Positions 16,531-23,547 of a DNA stretch of 23,547 nt are shown here, piece after piece; the first letter of the stretch is position 1, and the number at the start of each line of letters is the position of its first letter. Both the position numbers and the translations under genes were made by a program. The notes beneath the pieces are model-generated. The model worked only from the letters and a program-made list of their open reading frames with translations, did not search any database and was not told where the DNA came from. Source of the DNA: JBBKWQ01 sp037969115 (GTDB lineage Bacteria; Actinomycetota; Acidimicrobiia; Acidimicrobiales; Ilumatobacteraceae); assembly GCA_037969115.1 (NCBI GenBank), contig JBBKWQ010000161.1, positions 1 through 23,547 of the forward strand, written 5' to 3'.

Positions 16531-16660
16531 GCGAACGCACGTACGGAGAGAACAGTTGTACGACAAACACCCGTTCGATGTCAAGCGATATCGAACAATT
16601 GTTTGCCGTACACACGTTCCACGTACAGATGTTTGACTTTCGGACCGAACGCCTGTACGG
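16531..16660. promoter_or_regulatory. Array of seven LexA-box-like operators between lexA and the LysM gene
   Basis: Seven 16-bp sites fit the pattern N2-[GA][AT]AC-N4-GT[AT][CT]-N2: 16531-16546, 16548-16563, 16563-16578, 16591-16606, 16606-16621, 16621-16636 and 16645-16660. The best are TCGAACAATTGTTTGC (16591) and ACAAACACCCGTTCGA (16563), close to the known actinobacterial SOS box TCGAAC-N4-GTTCGA. The others replace one half by GTAC. They overlie the promoters of both divergent genes: 16548 and 16563 cover the LysM promoter, 16621 and 16645 cover the lexA promoter. LexA autoregulation and SOS control of LysM-nrdR follow by inference. Confidence 0.7.
16555..16584 (-). promoter_or_regulatory. 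Promoter of the LysM-nrdR operon
   Basis: On the minus strand a perfect -35 TTGACA (16584-16579) is followed after 18 bp by TACAAC (16560-16555). Transcription would start near 16548, about 90 nt before the LysM ATG. The operator-like site at 16563-16578 sits exactly in the spacer and the one at 16548-16563 covers the -10. Confidence 0.6.
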
Positions 16661-16661
16661 T
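16633..16661 (+). promoter_or_regulatory. Promoter of lexA, apparently giving a leaderless transcript
   Basis: TTGACT (16633-16638) and TACGGT (16656-16661) are 17 bp apart. The expected start of transcription, about 7 nt after the -10, is the A of the lexA ATG (16669). No Shine-Dalgarno sequence lies before this ATG. The LexA-like site at 16645-16660 fills the spacer and enters the -10. Confidence 0.6.
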
Positions 16662-16668
16662 ACGCACT

Positions 16669-17301
16669 ATGGCTGCCACCAAGATCACTGCCCGTCAGCG
16701 TCAGATCCTGAGCTTCATCGAACAGCAGATCACCGATCGCGGGTATCCCCCCTCCGTGCGCGAAATCGGCGAGGCGGTCGGCCTCACGTCACCGTCCACG
16801 GTGCACAGCCACCTCAACACCCTCACGAAACACGGCTATCTCCGTCGTGACCCCACCAAGCCCCGCGCGATCGAGGTGCGATGGGATTCGAGCAGTGGTG
16901 CCGTCATGGAAAAGCGGCCGGTCCGACACGTCCCGCTCGTCGGCGATGTCGCAGCCGGCACCGACGTGCTCGCTCAAGAAAACGTCGAGGAGTTGCTGCC
17001 CGTACCTCTCGATTTCACCGGTGACGGTGACCTCTTCATGCTCCGTGTCCGCGGCGACTCGATGATCGGGGTCGGCATCCTCGACGGCGACTTCGTCATC
17101 GCGACCCAGCAGGCGACCGCACAGAACGGCGACATCGTCGTGGCCGGCATCCCCGGTGACGAGGCCACCGTGAAGACCTACCGCGCCGATGGCGACAAGG
17201 TCACGTTGGTGCCATCGAACCCGTCACTCACCGACATGCATTTCGATGCCGAAGACGTGAACGTGTTCGGGCGAGTCGTCACGGTGATGCGCCGACTCTG
17301 A
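16669..17301 (+). CDS. lexA: SOS response repressor LexA
   Basis: This 210-aa repressor-protease controls the DNA-damage response. A winged helix-turn-helix occupies residues 1-65 (ITARQRQILSFIEQQI, then GYPPSVREIGEAVGL and SPSTVHSHLNTLTKHG). The self-cleavage site is Ala96-Gly97 (VGDVAAGTDV). The catalytic dyad is Ser131 (GDSMIG) and Lys169 (ATVKTY). All parts needed for RecA-stimulated autocleavage are present and the length is normal for actinobacteria. ATG 16669 was chosen because MAATKITARQRQ matches LexA N-termini; the open frame upstream runs through the operator region. It is divergent from the LysM-nrdR operon and ends inside a large inverted repeat. Confidence 0.97.
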   Translation: MAATKITARQRQILSFIEQQITDRGYPPSVREIGEAVGLTSPSTVHSHLNTLTKHGYLRRDPTKPRAIEVRWDSSSGAVMEKRPVRHVPLVGDVAAGTDVLAQENVEELLPVPLDFTGDGDLFMLRVRGDSMIGVGILDGDFVIATQQATAQNGDIVVAGIPGDEATVKTYRADGDKVTLVPSNPSLTDMHFDAEDVNVFGRVVTVMRRL

Positions 17302-17353
17302 GCGACCACCTGCCGACCTCCCTCCGACTACCGGTCGGCAGGTGGTCGCTCAG
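17298..17353. terminator. Perfect 21-bp inverted repeat, likely bidirectional terminator
   Basis: The arms 17298-17318 and 17333-17353 are perfect reverse complements, with a 14-nt loop. The left arm starts inside the last lexA codons (stop 17299-17301). The right arm lies within the last codons of the opposing membrane-protein gene (stop 17328-17330). There is no U-run on either side, as is common in high-GC actinobacteria. It would fold in transcripts from both directions. Confidence 0.75.
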
Positions 17354-18359
17354 GTTCGTCCGCTTGCGGAATGGAGTCGGTCGGCTCCGGCTCGACCGTG
17401 GGCGATTCCGGCCGGCGCCACATCGTGAGATCTTGAGGTCCGGTCGGTGACGGCGGTGGCGGCTGCGTTGGTGCGGGAGGTGCCGGCGGACTCGTTTGCG
17501 GCGGCCGCGGTACCCGCCCTCCGTCGGGCTGCTGAGGAATGGGCGGTCGCATCACCGGGGGCGTTGCCATTGGCATCTGCGGCGGGGTCATGACCGGCAT
17601 CTGTGGCGGCGGCGGTTGAGTCGGGTCCCACGTTGCTGCCTGCGGTTGAGCGGCCCAGTGCGCCGGCGCCTGTTCTCGAGCCCGATGGGCGTCGTGAGTT
17701 GCCGATGCCCGGGTCCGGCGCGACGAGATCAGCAGCAGTACTCCGCCACCGAGTAGTCCGACGAGCAGCGAGAACAGGGCCGCCATCTTGCGAGCCGAAA
17801 TGCCGTCGTTCGGATCACGTCCGACCGCGATGGCGAACGACGAGTCGTCGGCGCTCACCTCGATGTCGTAGCTCCCGGCCTCGTCCACGTCGACCTGCCG
17901 CCACGCGAGACCTGCGTAACCGCCGGTGTCGTAGGACAACTCGTCGGTACGTCGCTCGTCGAGCGGGCCGTCACCGTTGCGCGCGAGCGAGACCCGGAGC
18001 CCGGCGGGGGCTGCATCCGGTTCGCCGTCATACTCGGCAGCTGCATCGCAATCACCCTCGACGTCGGCGAGTTGACCCCGATGTTCGACAAAGATCACGA
18101 ATCGACCGGTCTGGGAGAACTCGAGGCGTGTGTTGCAGCCAACTGGTGCCCTCGCGAACCCCTCGACGGCTGAGTCGTACCGCGCATTGGCCGTGAGCCA
18201 CATCGTGACCGCACCGGCGATGCCTGCCACGAGCAGCGCCATTCCCATGATGGCGAGCTTGCGCCCGGTGCGGCCGGGCGTCGGCTCGCTGAACGGCTGA
18301 GATGGAGATGCCGTGGAAAGTGGGGCTGTGAGGGGTCCGGTCACCGGGGCTCCTGTCAT
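17328..18359 (-). CDS. Two-TM membrane protein with a proline-rich C-terminal tail, unknown function
   Basis: This 343-aa protein starts with a Pro/Ser/Thr-rich cytoplasmic segment (1-33). A transmembrane helix follows at about 35-57 and an extracytoplasmic domain of about 130 residues (58-190), which contains Cys74 and Cys104 as a possible disulfide and beta-type strands such as YDIEVSADDSSFAIAVG. A second helix spans 191-212. Residues 215-343 are a low-complexity tail rich in Pro, Gln and Met (PPPPQMPVMTPPQMP). I do not recognise a named family; the extracellular part loosely resembles domains seen in other actinobacterial membrane proteins. ATG 18359 overlaps the dapC stop by 4 nt (ATGA), so translation is probably coupled. 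It is the last cistron of the miaB operon and converges on lexA. Proline-rich tails often mediate protein contacts. Confidence 0.75.
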   Translation of the reverse strand: MTGAPVTGPLTAPLSTASPSQPFSEPTPGRTGRKLAIMGMALLVAGIAGAVTMWLTANARYDSAVEGFARAPVGCNTRLEFSQTGRFVIFVEHRGQLADVEGDCDAAAEYDGEPDAAPAGLRVSLARNGDGPLDERRTDELSYDTGGYAGLAWRQVDVDEAGSYDIEVSADDSSFAIAVGRDPNDGISARKMAALFSLLVGLLGGGVLLLISSRRTRASATHDAHRAREQAPAHWAAQPQAATWDPTQPPPPQMPVMTPPQMPMATPPVMRPPIPQQPDGGRVPRPPQTSPPAPPAPTQPPPPSPTGPQDLTMWRRPESPTVEPEPTDSIPQADEPERPPADR

Positions 18360-19465
18360 CGAAGGCGCTGGGCGAGCACCTCGACCCGCTCCTCGGGTTG
18401 TACCACGGCGACGCGGACGAACTGGGACGCTGCGGGGCTGTAGAAGTCGCCGGGGCTCACCAGCGCTCCGGCGTCGGTAGCGAGGCGTTCCGTGAACGCC
18501 CAGCCGTCGCCCACATCGAACCACAGATAGAACGCTCCGGCAGGCTGACCGATCTCGATGCCCGACCAGCCGGACAGAATCGCGGCGACTCGGTCGAGAC
18601 GATGGCGATATCGGTTGCGTTGGTCATCGACGTGGGCATCGTCGTCGAGTGCGACCACCGCCGCGGCCTGAGCGGGCCCAGGCACCATCAATCCGACGTG
18701 TTTACGCGTCTCCTGCAGATAGTGCACGAGTTCGGGGTCGCCGGCGTAGAGACCGACGCGGGTGCCGGCGAGATTCGAGCGCTTCGACAGCGAGTGCACG
18801 GCGACCACGCCGTCGAGACCGTGTTCGAGGATCGTCCTGCCGTGCCCGTCCCATGTGAACTCGACGTAACACTCGTCCGAGAACACCGGCACGCCGTGCG
18901 AACGACCCCAGGAGGCAGCGGCTTCGAGGTCGTCGAGCTGGCCGGACGGATTCGAGGGGCTGTTCACCCAGAGAGCGAGCGCCCGGTCGGCGTCGTCGAG
19001 ATCGATCAGGTCGAGACGCATTCTGCCCGACGCGTCTGCAGGCACGGCAACAGCTCGGCAACCCGCGAGGATCGCTCCCATCTCGTAGGTCGGGTAGGCG
19101 ATCTGGGGATGCAGGATGGTGTCCCGGTCGGGGCTGCGCAGCTTGAGCAGCTGCGGCAGCAGTCCGACGAACTCCTTCGTGCCGATGCACGCGCCGATCT
19201 GCGCGATCGGCACATCGACGTCGAAACGGCGACCGAACCACCGTTGTGCCGCCGTGCGCAGCTCGACGGTGCCGACGCTCGGCGGATACCCGCGTTCGGT
19301 GCCCGAACGGCTGAGCGCCTCGGTGACCGTAGCCAGCGGCGGATCCATCGGTGTCCCGATCGAGAAGTCGAGCAGACCACCATCGAATCGCTCGCCGAGC
19401 GGCTTGAAACGGTCGATTCGCTCGTACGGATACGGAGGCGGGACAAAGCCGGTGTGTGCGGTCAT
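18356..19465 (-). CDS. dapC: Succinyldiaminopimelate transaminase
   Basis: This 369-aa PLP enzyme of fold type I makes N-succinyl-L,L-diaminopimelate in the lysine/meso-DAP pathway. The start VPPPYPYERIDRFKPLGERF, followed by LDFSIGTPMDPP, and the blocks CIGTKEFVGLLPQLL, YPTYEMGAILAGCRAV and NSPSNPSGQ match the actinobacterial DapC type. Lys228 in SLSKRSNLAG holds the cofactor, with FSDECYVEF before it. ATG 19465 overlaps the hflX stop by 4 nt, and its own stop overlaps the next gene by 4 nt. dapF in the same operon supports the assignment, since both steps feed peptidoglycan cross-links and lysine. Other class I/II aminotransferase activities cannot be excluded by sequence alone. Confidence 0.88.
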   Translation of the reverse strand: MTAHTGFVPPPYPYERIDRFKPLGERFDGGLLDFSIGTPMDPPLATVTEALSRSGTERGYPPSVGTVELRTAAQRWFGRRFDVDVPIAQIGACIGTKEFVGLLPQLLKLRSPDRDTILHPQIAYPTYEMGAILAGCRAVAVPADASGRMRLDLIDLDDADRALALWVNSPSNPSGQLDDLEAAASWGRSHGVPVFSDECYVEFTWDGHGRTILEHGLDGVVAVHSLSKRSNLAGTRVGLYAGDPELVHYLQETRKHVGLMVPGPAQAAAVVALDDDAHVDDQRNRYRHRLDRVAAILSGWSGIEIGQPAGAFYLWFDVGDGWAFTERLATDAGALVSPGDFYSPAASQFVRVAVVQPEERVEVLAQRLR

Positions 19466-20772
19466 GTGTCTGTGGAGGGTACGACGAATTCGCTCAAACG
19501 ACCCGCCGACGCTTCGGAAAGCCGTGCCCGGACCAGCATCTCCGTTCCGTTCTCGGACGTCGACACGACCTCGCCCTCGCGATGGATCGATGCGAGGATG
19601 TCGCCACGATCGTAGGGAACCGCGAGCTCGATGATCTCGGTGAGCGAACGGAGCCGGTCGCCGAGTGCTCTGAGGAAATCGTCGATTCCGAGACCGCCGA
19701 GCGCACTGACGACCACCGAACCGGCGTGTCGATCGGCGAGCGATGCGGCGACATCGGGGGCTGCGTCCGACTTGTTGAACACGAGGAGTTCCGGAACTTC
19801 GAGAGCACCGATCTCGCCGAGCACCTCTCGGACCGCCGTGATCTGGCCCTCGGGATCGGCCGCGGTGGAATCGACGACATGGACGAGGTAGTCGGCACGG
19901 GCCGCGACCTCGAGCGTGCCCTTGAACGCCTCGACCAGGCCGTGGGGCAGCGAACGGACGAAACCGACGGTGTCGGTGAGCAGCACGGGCTCGCCCCCTG
20001 GCAGCGCAAGGCGTCGTGTCGTGGGATCGAGCGTGGCGAACAACCGATCCTCGACGAGCACGCCTGCCTGCGTGAGCCGGTTGAGCAGCGTCGACTTACC
20101 GGCATTGGTGTACCCGACGATGGCAACGTTGGCGAGGCCACTGGCGCGACGCTGCTTGCGTTGTAGCGAACGTGTACTCGCAAGCTCTTTCAGGTCGGTC
20201 TCGAGCTTGGTGATCCGACGCATGATCCGTCGGCGATCGACCTCGATCTTGGTTTCGCCGCCACCGAAACGAGCGCCGACACCACCGCGTTGTTGCGACA
20301 GCTTGGCATCCTTGCCACGCCGCAGACGTGGCAAGCGGTACCGCAGCAAAGCGAGTTCGACCTGCGCCTTGCCTTCCAGCGTTTGCGCGTTCTGACCGAA
20401 GATGTCGAGGATCACGGCGGTTCGATCGATTGCCGTGCGACCGATCAGCTTCTCGAGGTTGTACTGCTGAGCGGGCGCCAACTCGTTGTCGAACACCACC
20501 GTGTCGGCGTCGAGCTCCAAGCAGAGGTGTTTGAGTTCTTCCGCCTTGCCCTTGCCGATGTACCACGTGTGATCTGGGGAATCGCGTTTCTGAACGAGCC
20601 GGGCGACCTCGTCGGCGCCGGCCGTGTCGACCAGGAGCGCGAGCTCGTCGAGGCTCGCATCGGTGTCGTCCTCGGTGGATCCCGGCAACGTCACCCCGAC
20701 GAGCACGATCTTCTCCCGGACCGTCCGGTCGATCAGAGTGGCGCCGAGCGCTTCGTTGTACGGGGTACTCAC
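19462..20772 (-). CDS. hflX: GTPase HflX
   Basis: This 436-aa GTPase binds the 50S subunit and splits stalled or hibernating ribosomes under stress. The N-terminal HflX domain (about 1-205) includes TWYIGKGKAEEL and FDNELAPAQQYNLEKL, followed by a helical arm with SQQRGGVGARFGGGETKIE. The G domain has G1 GYTNAGKST (219-227), G3 DTVGF and G4 NKSD. The C-terminal domain is short. The start GTG at 20772 overlaps the dapF stop (GTGA), and its stop overlaps dapC by 4 nt. The neighbouring miaA/miaB are translation-related too. Length is normal. Confidence 0.96.
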   Translation of the reverse strand: MSTPYNEALGATLIDRTVREKIVLVGVTLPGSTEDDTDASLDELALLVDTAGADEVARLVQKRDSPDHTWYIGKGKAEELKHLCLELDADTVVFDNELAPAQQYNLEKLIGRTAIDRTAVILDIFGQNAQTLEGKAQVELALLRYRLPRLRRGKDAKLSQQRGGVGARFGGGETKIEVDRRRIMRRITKLETDLKELASTRSLQRKQRRASGLANVAIVGYTNAGKSTLLNRLTQAGVLVEDRLFATLDPTTRRLALPGGEPVLLTDTVGFVRSLPHGLVEAFKGTLEVAARADYLVHVVDSTAADPEGQITAVREVLGEIGALEVPELLVFNKSDAAPDVAASLADRHAGSVVVSALGGLGIDDFLRALGDRLRSLTEIIELAVPYDRGDILASIHREGEVVSTSENGTEMLVRARLSEASAGRLSEFVVPSTDT

Positions 20773-21599
20773 GCGTTGTCACTTCCGATCTGGATCGTGC
20801 CGACGAAGGTGGCCGGGCCCGTGAGCACCGCAACCCTCGACACCGACTCATCGTGCCGGGCGAGACTCACTGTTGCACTCCCGCCCTCCATGTGCACGGT
20901 GACTTTCGAATCGTGCTGAGCGACCAGGCCCCACTGCAGCGCGGCGAACGCCGCCGCGCACGCGCCGGTGCCACACGCCTGGGTGATGCCGGCGCCCCGC
21001 TCGTGAACTCGCATGGTGATGTCGTGGGGACCCGGTCCGGGTGCAACGATCTCGAGGTTGACGTGAGGAACCATGCCTCCCAGATGAGCCAGGTCGACCT
21101 CGTTCACGTCGTCGACACCGACGACGGAGTGCGGGTTGCCGAGGCTGAGATGCGCCACCGGTCGATCGGGGTGGCAACCGAGCCGGTCCCATCCTTCGGG
21201 TTCCGCCAGCTCGTCGATGGAACCCATCTCGACGGTGGCTTCGATCGTGTCGGCGTGCGCGGTCTGTCGCAGCGTCACCACCCGCTCGCCGGCGTCGGTG
21301 AGAATCCGCTGTGGGCTCAGATCGCCGCGCCGAGCGGCCAGCGCCTGAGCGAAGCAGCGGATGCCGTTCCCGCTCATTTCGGCCCGGCTCCCGTCGGCGT
21401 TGAACAGAGTCATCTGTGCGGCGTATCCGTCGGCCGACTCGGCGACGAGCATCCCATCGGCACCGATCCCACGCTGCCGATCGCACACGGCCCGGGCCAA
21501 TGCAGGAAGATCGTGCGACCGAGGATGGAACGTCACCAGGAAATCGTTGCCGAGTCCGTGGTGCTTGGTGAACGTTTCGCTGAATTGGTGGTTCGTCAT
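20769..21599 (-). CDS. dapF: Diaminopimelate epimerase
   Basis: This 276-aa cofactor-independent epimerase interconverts L,L- and meso-diaminopimelate. The two active-site cysteines are Cys82 (GNGIRCFAQA) and Cys209 (ACGTGACA), the thiol base/acid pair. FTKHHGLGNDFLV at the N-terminus and GNPHSVVGVDD are family blocks. ATG 21599 overlaps the miaA stop (ATGA), and the dapF stop overlaps hflX (GTGA). With dapC it supplies meso-DAP for lysine and peptidoglycan. Length is typical. Confidence 0.96.
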   Translation of the reverse strand: MTNHQFSETFTKHHGLGNDFLVTFHPRSHDLPALARAVCDRQRGIGADGMLVAESADGYAAQMTLFNADGSRAEMSGNGIRCFAQALAARRGDLSPQRILTDAGERVVTLRQTAHADTIEATVEMGSIDELAEPEGWDRLGCHPDRPVAHLSLGNPHSVVGVDDVNEVDLAHLGGMVPHVNLEIVAPGPGPHDITMRVHERGAGITQACGTGACAAAFAALQWGLVAQHDSKVTVHMEGGSATVSLARHDESVSRVAVLTGPATFVGTIQIGSDNA

Positions 21600-22513
21600 G
21601 CGAGGGCCTCGATCACGGCCGGCAGCGCCTCGGCCACCGGGTCGTGCGTGATGTCGATCCAGCGTATGCGGGGGTCGCGCCGGAACCAGCGTTCTTGACG
21701 GACAGCGAAACGGCGCGTGCGTGCCACGATCGCGCCGATTGCTTCGTCGAGCGTCGTGTCACCGGCGAGGTGCGCTCGGACTTCCTTGTAGCCGAGCGCC
21801 TGAGCTGCGGTCTTCGACAGTCCGGTCGCGACGAGTCCTTCGACCTCGCCGACCAGTCCGTCTTCGATCATGGTGTGCACTCGTCGTGCGATGCGAGCGG
21901 TGAGGTCGTCACGATCCCAACGCAGTCCGACCTGCACCACATCGCTTGCAGGGTACGAATCGAGGCCCGGCCCGAACGAGCTGAATGGCCGGCCGCTCCC
22001 CTCGCACACCTCGAGCGCTCGAACGATGCGCCGCGAGTTGCCGGCATCGATCTTGGACGCGGCCGCTGGGTCGAGGCCCACGAGCCGCTCATGGAGTACC
22101 ACCGAGCCCAGATCGACGACCTCACGGTCGAGGCGGGCCCGTACTGCCGGCCACTGGCCCGGCAGTGTGAAACCGTCGATGACGGCTCGGTGATAGAGCC
22201 CGGTACCACCGACGAGCAGCGCACGACGCTGCCGAGCAGCGATGTCGCCCACCGCCGCTTCGTAGGCGCGCTGGAAATCGGCGACGGTGAACTCCGCAGT
22301 CGGTTCGACCAGATCGATCAGATGATGTGGCACCGATCGCTGCTCGTCCGCCGTCGGCTTGGCGGTCCCGATGTCCATGCCCCGATACACCTGCATCGCA
22401 TCGACCGACACGAGCTCGACGCCGCCGAGACGGGACGCTGCGGCGAGCGCGACGGACGACTTGCCCGAAGCCGTGGGACCGAGGACCGACACCCGACGTG
22501 GGAGACCGGTCAT
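21596..22513 (-). CDS. miaA: tRNA dimethylallyltransferase
   Basis: This 305-aa enzyme adds a dimethylallyl group to N6 of A37 in tRNAs that read UNN codons. The P-loop is GPTASGKSS (residues 12-20), followed by VSVDAMQVYRGMDIGTAKPT for prenyl-donor and tRNA contacts, PHHLIDLVEP, LVGGTGLYHRAVIDG and QALGYKEVRAHLAG. ATG 22513 was chosen because it begins MTGLPRRVSVLGPTASGKS; the frame open upstream lies antisense to nothing useful and overlaps miaB. It starts 7 nt after the miaB stop, and its product is the substrate of MiaB, so the pair acts in sequence. Confidence 0.96.
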   Translation of the reverse strand: MTGLPRRVSVLGPTASGKSSVALAAASRLGGVELVSVDAMQVYRGMDIGTAKPTADEQRSVPHHLIDLVEPTAEFTVADFQRAYEAAVGDIAARQRRALLVGGTGLYHRAVIDGFTLPGQWPAVRARLDREVVDLGSVVLHERLVGLDPAAASKIDAGNSRRIVRALEVCEGSGRPFSSFGPGLDSYPASDVVQVGLRWDRDDLTARIARRVHTMIEDGLVGEVEGLVATGLSKTAAQALGYKEVRAHLAGDTTLDEAIGAIVARTRRFAVRQERWFRRDPRIRWIDITHDPVAEALPAVIEALA

Positions 22514-22520
22514 CGCCCGA

Positions 22521-23547
22521 TCACAGTGACGAGACGGGAATGCGCAGCTTGTGCGTGGGTTCGGCGAGCAACTCGACGAAACGGCCCTCGAGGAAGTGTG
22601 GTGCTCCACGGGTGACCTCGACGGTGGCGTAGCTGCCGGTACGGATCGGTCGAGGGGGCGTGAAGTGCACGAGTTTGTTCTGACGCGTGCGGCCCGACAC
22701 GACGTCGGGGTTCTTCTTGCTGGGCCCCTCGATCAGAACCTCTTCGAGCCTCCCGACACGTGCCTCGTGCTTTCGTAGCGCAGCGCGTTCGATGACCACC
22801 CGCAACCGCTGGAACCGCTCGCTCGCCACTGCGGGATCGACGAAGTCGGCCACCATGTCGGCCGCCTCGGTTCCCGGCCGCGGCGAGAAGATGAACGTGT
22901 ACGCATAGTCGTACTCCGCCGCCGCAGCGACCTCCAGCGTTCGCACGAAGTCGTCCTCGGTCTCCCCGGGGAAGCCGACGATGATGTCGGTCGACACCGC
23001 CAGATCGGCGATCGTGCGGCGAGCTTCGGCGAGCTTGTCGAGATAGCGGGCACCGGTGTACCCGCGGTGCATCAGTGCGAGGACCCTGTCGCTGCCCGAT
23101 TGCAGCGGGTAATGGAGGTGCTCGCAGACAGTCGGCGTCGCCGCCATCGCGGCGAACGTGTCGGGACGCATGTCCTTGGGATGCGGGCTGGTGTACCGCA
23201 CCCGACGAATGCCCTCGGCAGCACCGACATCACGCAGGAGGTCCGAGAACAACGGGCGCAGCTTCGCCTCGACATCACCTGCCTGCCGAGCAGCGATCTG
23301 GAGATCTCGCCCATACGAGTTGACGTTCTGGCCGAGCAGCGTCACCTCGGTGACCCCGTCGGCGGCGAGCTGCGCGACCTCGGCGACGATGTCGGCGTAC
23401 GGCCGACTGATCTCGACGCCGCGGACGGCCGGCACGATGCAGAACGCACAGTTGTTGTCGCAGCCGATCTGGATCGTGACCCAACTGTTGTAGGCCTTTT
23501 CGCGCAGGACCGGGAGCGCGGACGGGAACATCGCATGGTCATCGACG
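22521..23547 (-). CDS. miaB: tRNA-2-methylthio-N6-dimethylallyladenosine synthase, C-terminal part
   Basis: This is a radical-SAM methylthiotransferase that turns i6A37 into ms2i6A37 in tRNA. The frame is open to the window edge (VDDHAMFPSALPVLRE at its start), so the N-terminal UPF0004 domain with its own cluster is missing from the window. The radical-SAM motif Cys-x3-Cys-x2-Cys (GCDNNCAFCIVPAVRG) is present. LLGQNVNSYG, YTSPHPKDM, HYPLQSGSDRVL and DIIVGFPGETEDDF follow, and a C-terminal TRAM domain carries the GRTRQNKLVHF segment. It is the first visible gene of the operon miaB-miaA-dapF-hflX-dapC-membrane protein. Confidence 0.96.
   Translation of the reverse strand, partial: VDDHAMFPSALPVLREKAYNSWVTIQIGCDNNCAFCIVPAVRGVEISRPYADIVAEVAQLAADGVTEVTLLGQNVNSYGRDLQIAARQAGDVEAKLRPLFSDLLRDVGAAEGIRRVRYTSPHPKDMRPDTFAAMAATPTVCEHLHYPLQSGSDRVLALMHRGYTGARYLDKLAEARRTIADLAVSTDIIVGFPGETEDDFVRTLEVAAAAEYDYAYTFIFSPRPGTEAADMVADFVDPAVASERFQRLRVVIERAALRKHEARVGRLEEVLIEGPSKKNPDVVSGRTRQNKLVHFTPPRPIRTGSYATVEVTRGAPHFLEGRFVELLAEPTHKLRIPVSSL

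Noticed and set aside
16459..16584. Longer start for the LysM protein
   Set aside because: The extra 42 residues would be encoded across the promoter -10 and operator sites, while ATG 16458 has a good GGAG ribosome binding site.

Overview
This is a gene-dense, high-GC stretch of about 23.5 kb that reads as chromosomal DNA of an actinobacterium. Three things point to Acidimicrobiia, perhaps an Ilumatobacter relative: the miaB-miaA-dapF-hflX run beside lexA/nrdR/nrdJ, the class II (B12-dependent) ribonucleotide reductase, and the 'VNLTAV' repeat units in a secreted peptidase. The taxon is an inference from gene content and protein style, since no rRNA gene or marker search was available. I see no tRNA or rRNA gene, CRISPR array, insertion sequence or phage gene.

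Left part (1-8400). A truncated gene with a Cys-x-x-Cys start lies at the edge, followed by an MFS transporter. Divergent from the transporter is a secreted M15-type peptidase carrying three copies of an actinobacterial repeat unit. Next come glpD (glycerol-3-phosphate dehydrogenase), an AT-rich gap with a promoter-like element, an unrecognised ORF, and a PAS-GAF-GGDEF-EAL cyclic-di-GMP signalling protein.

Middle part (8401-15634). nrdJ points left and faces the GGDEF-EAL gene. Divergent from nrdJ is a solitary D12-class DNA adenine methyltransferase, and their shared upstream region holds four TCCACA/TGTGGA cores resembling DnaA boxes. The methyltransferase converges, with a 14-bp overlap, on a molybdopterin oxidoreductase. 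Divergent from that is a RibD C-terminal-type reductase.

Right part (15603-23547). A DNA-damage module consists of lexA on the plus strand and, divergently, a LysM-type membrane protein followed 10 bp later by nrdR. The 210-bp lexA/LysM intergenic region holds seven sites of the form [GA][AT]AC-N4-GT[AT][CT], laid over good promoter elements for both directions. The lexA promoter is placed so that its transcript would be leaderless. The LysM protein has the position and layout of the SOS division inhibitors YneA/ChiZ/DivS. lexA ends in a perfect 21-bp inverted repeat that also overlaps the 3' end of the opposing operon.

That operon (minus strand) runs miaB, miaA, dapF, hflX, dapC and a two-TM proline-rich membrane protein. 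Each of the last four junctions overlaps by exactly 4 nt (ATGA or GTGA). It combines tRNA modification (ms2i6A37), lysine/diaminopimelate synthesis and a ribosome-rescue GTPase. Together with nrdJ-nrdR-lexA, the right half looks like a housekeeping neighbourhood for dNTP supply, SOS control and cell-wall precursors. The least explained items are the layout of the LexA-like operator array, the methyltransferase/nrdJ control region, the unrecognised ORF before the c-di-GMP gene, and the last cistron of the operon.
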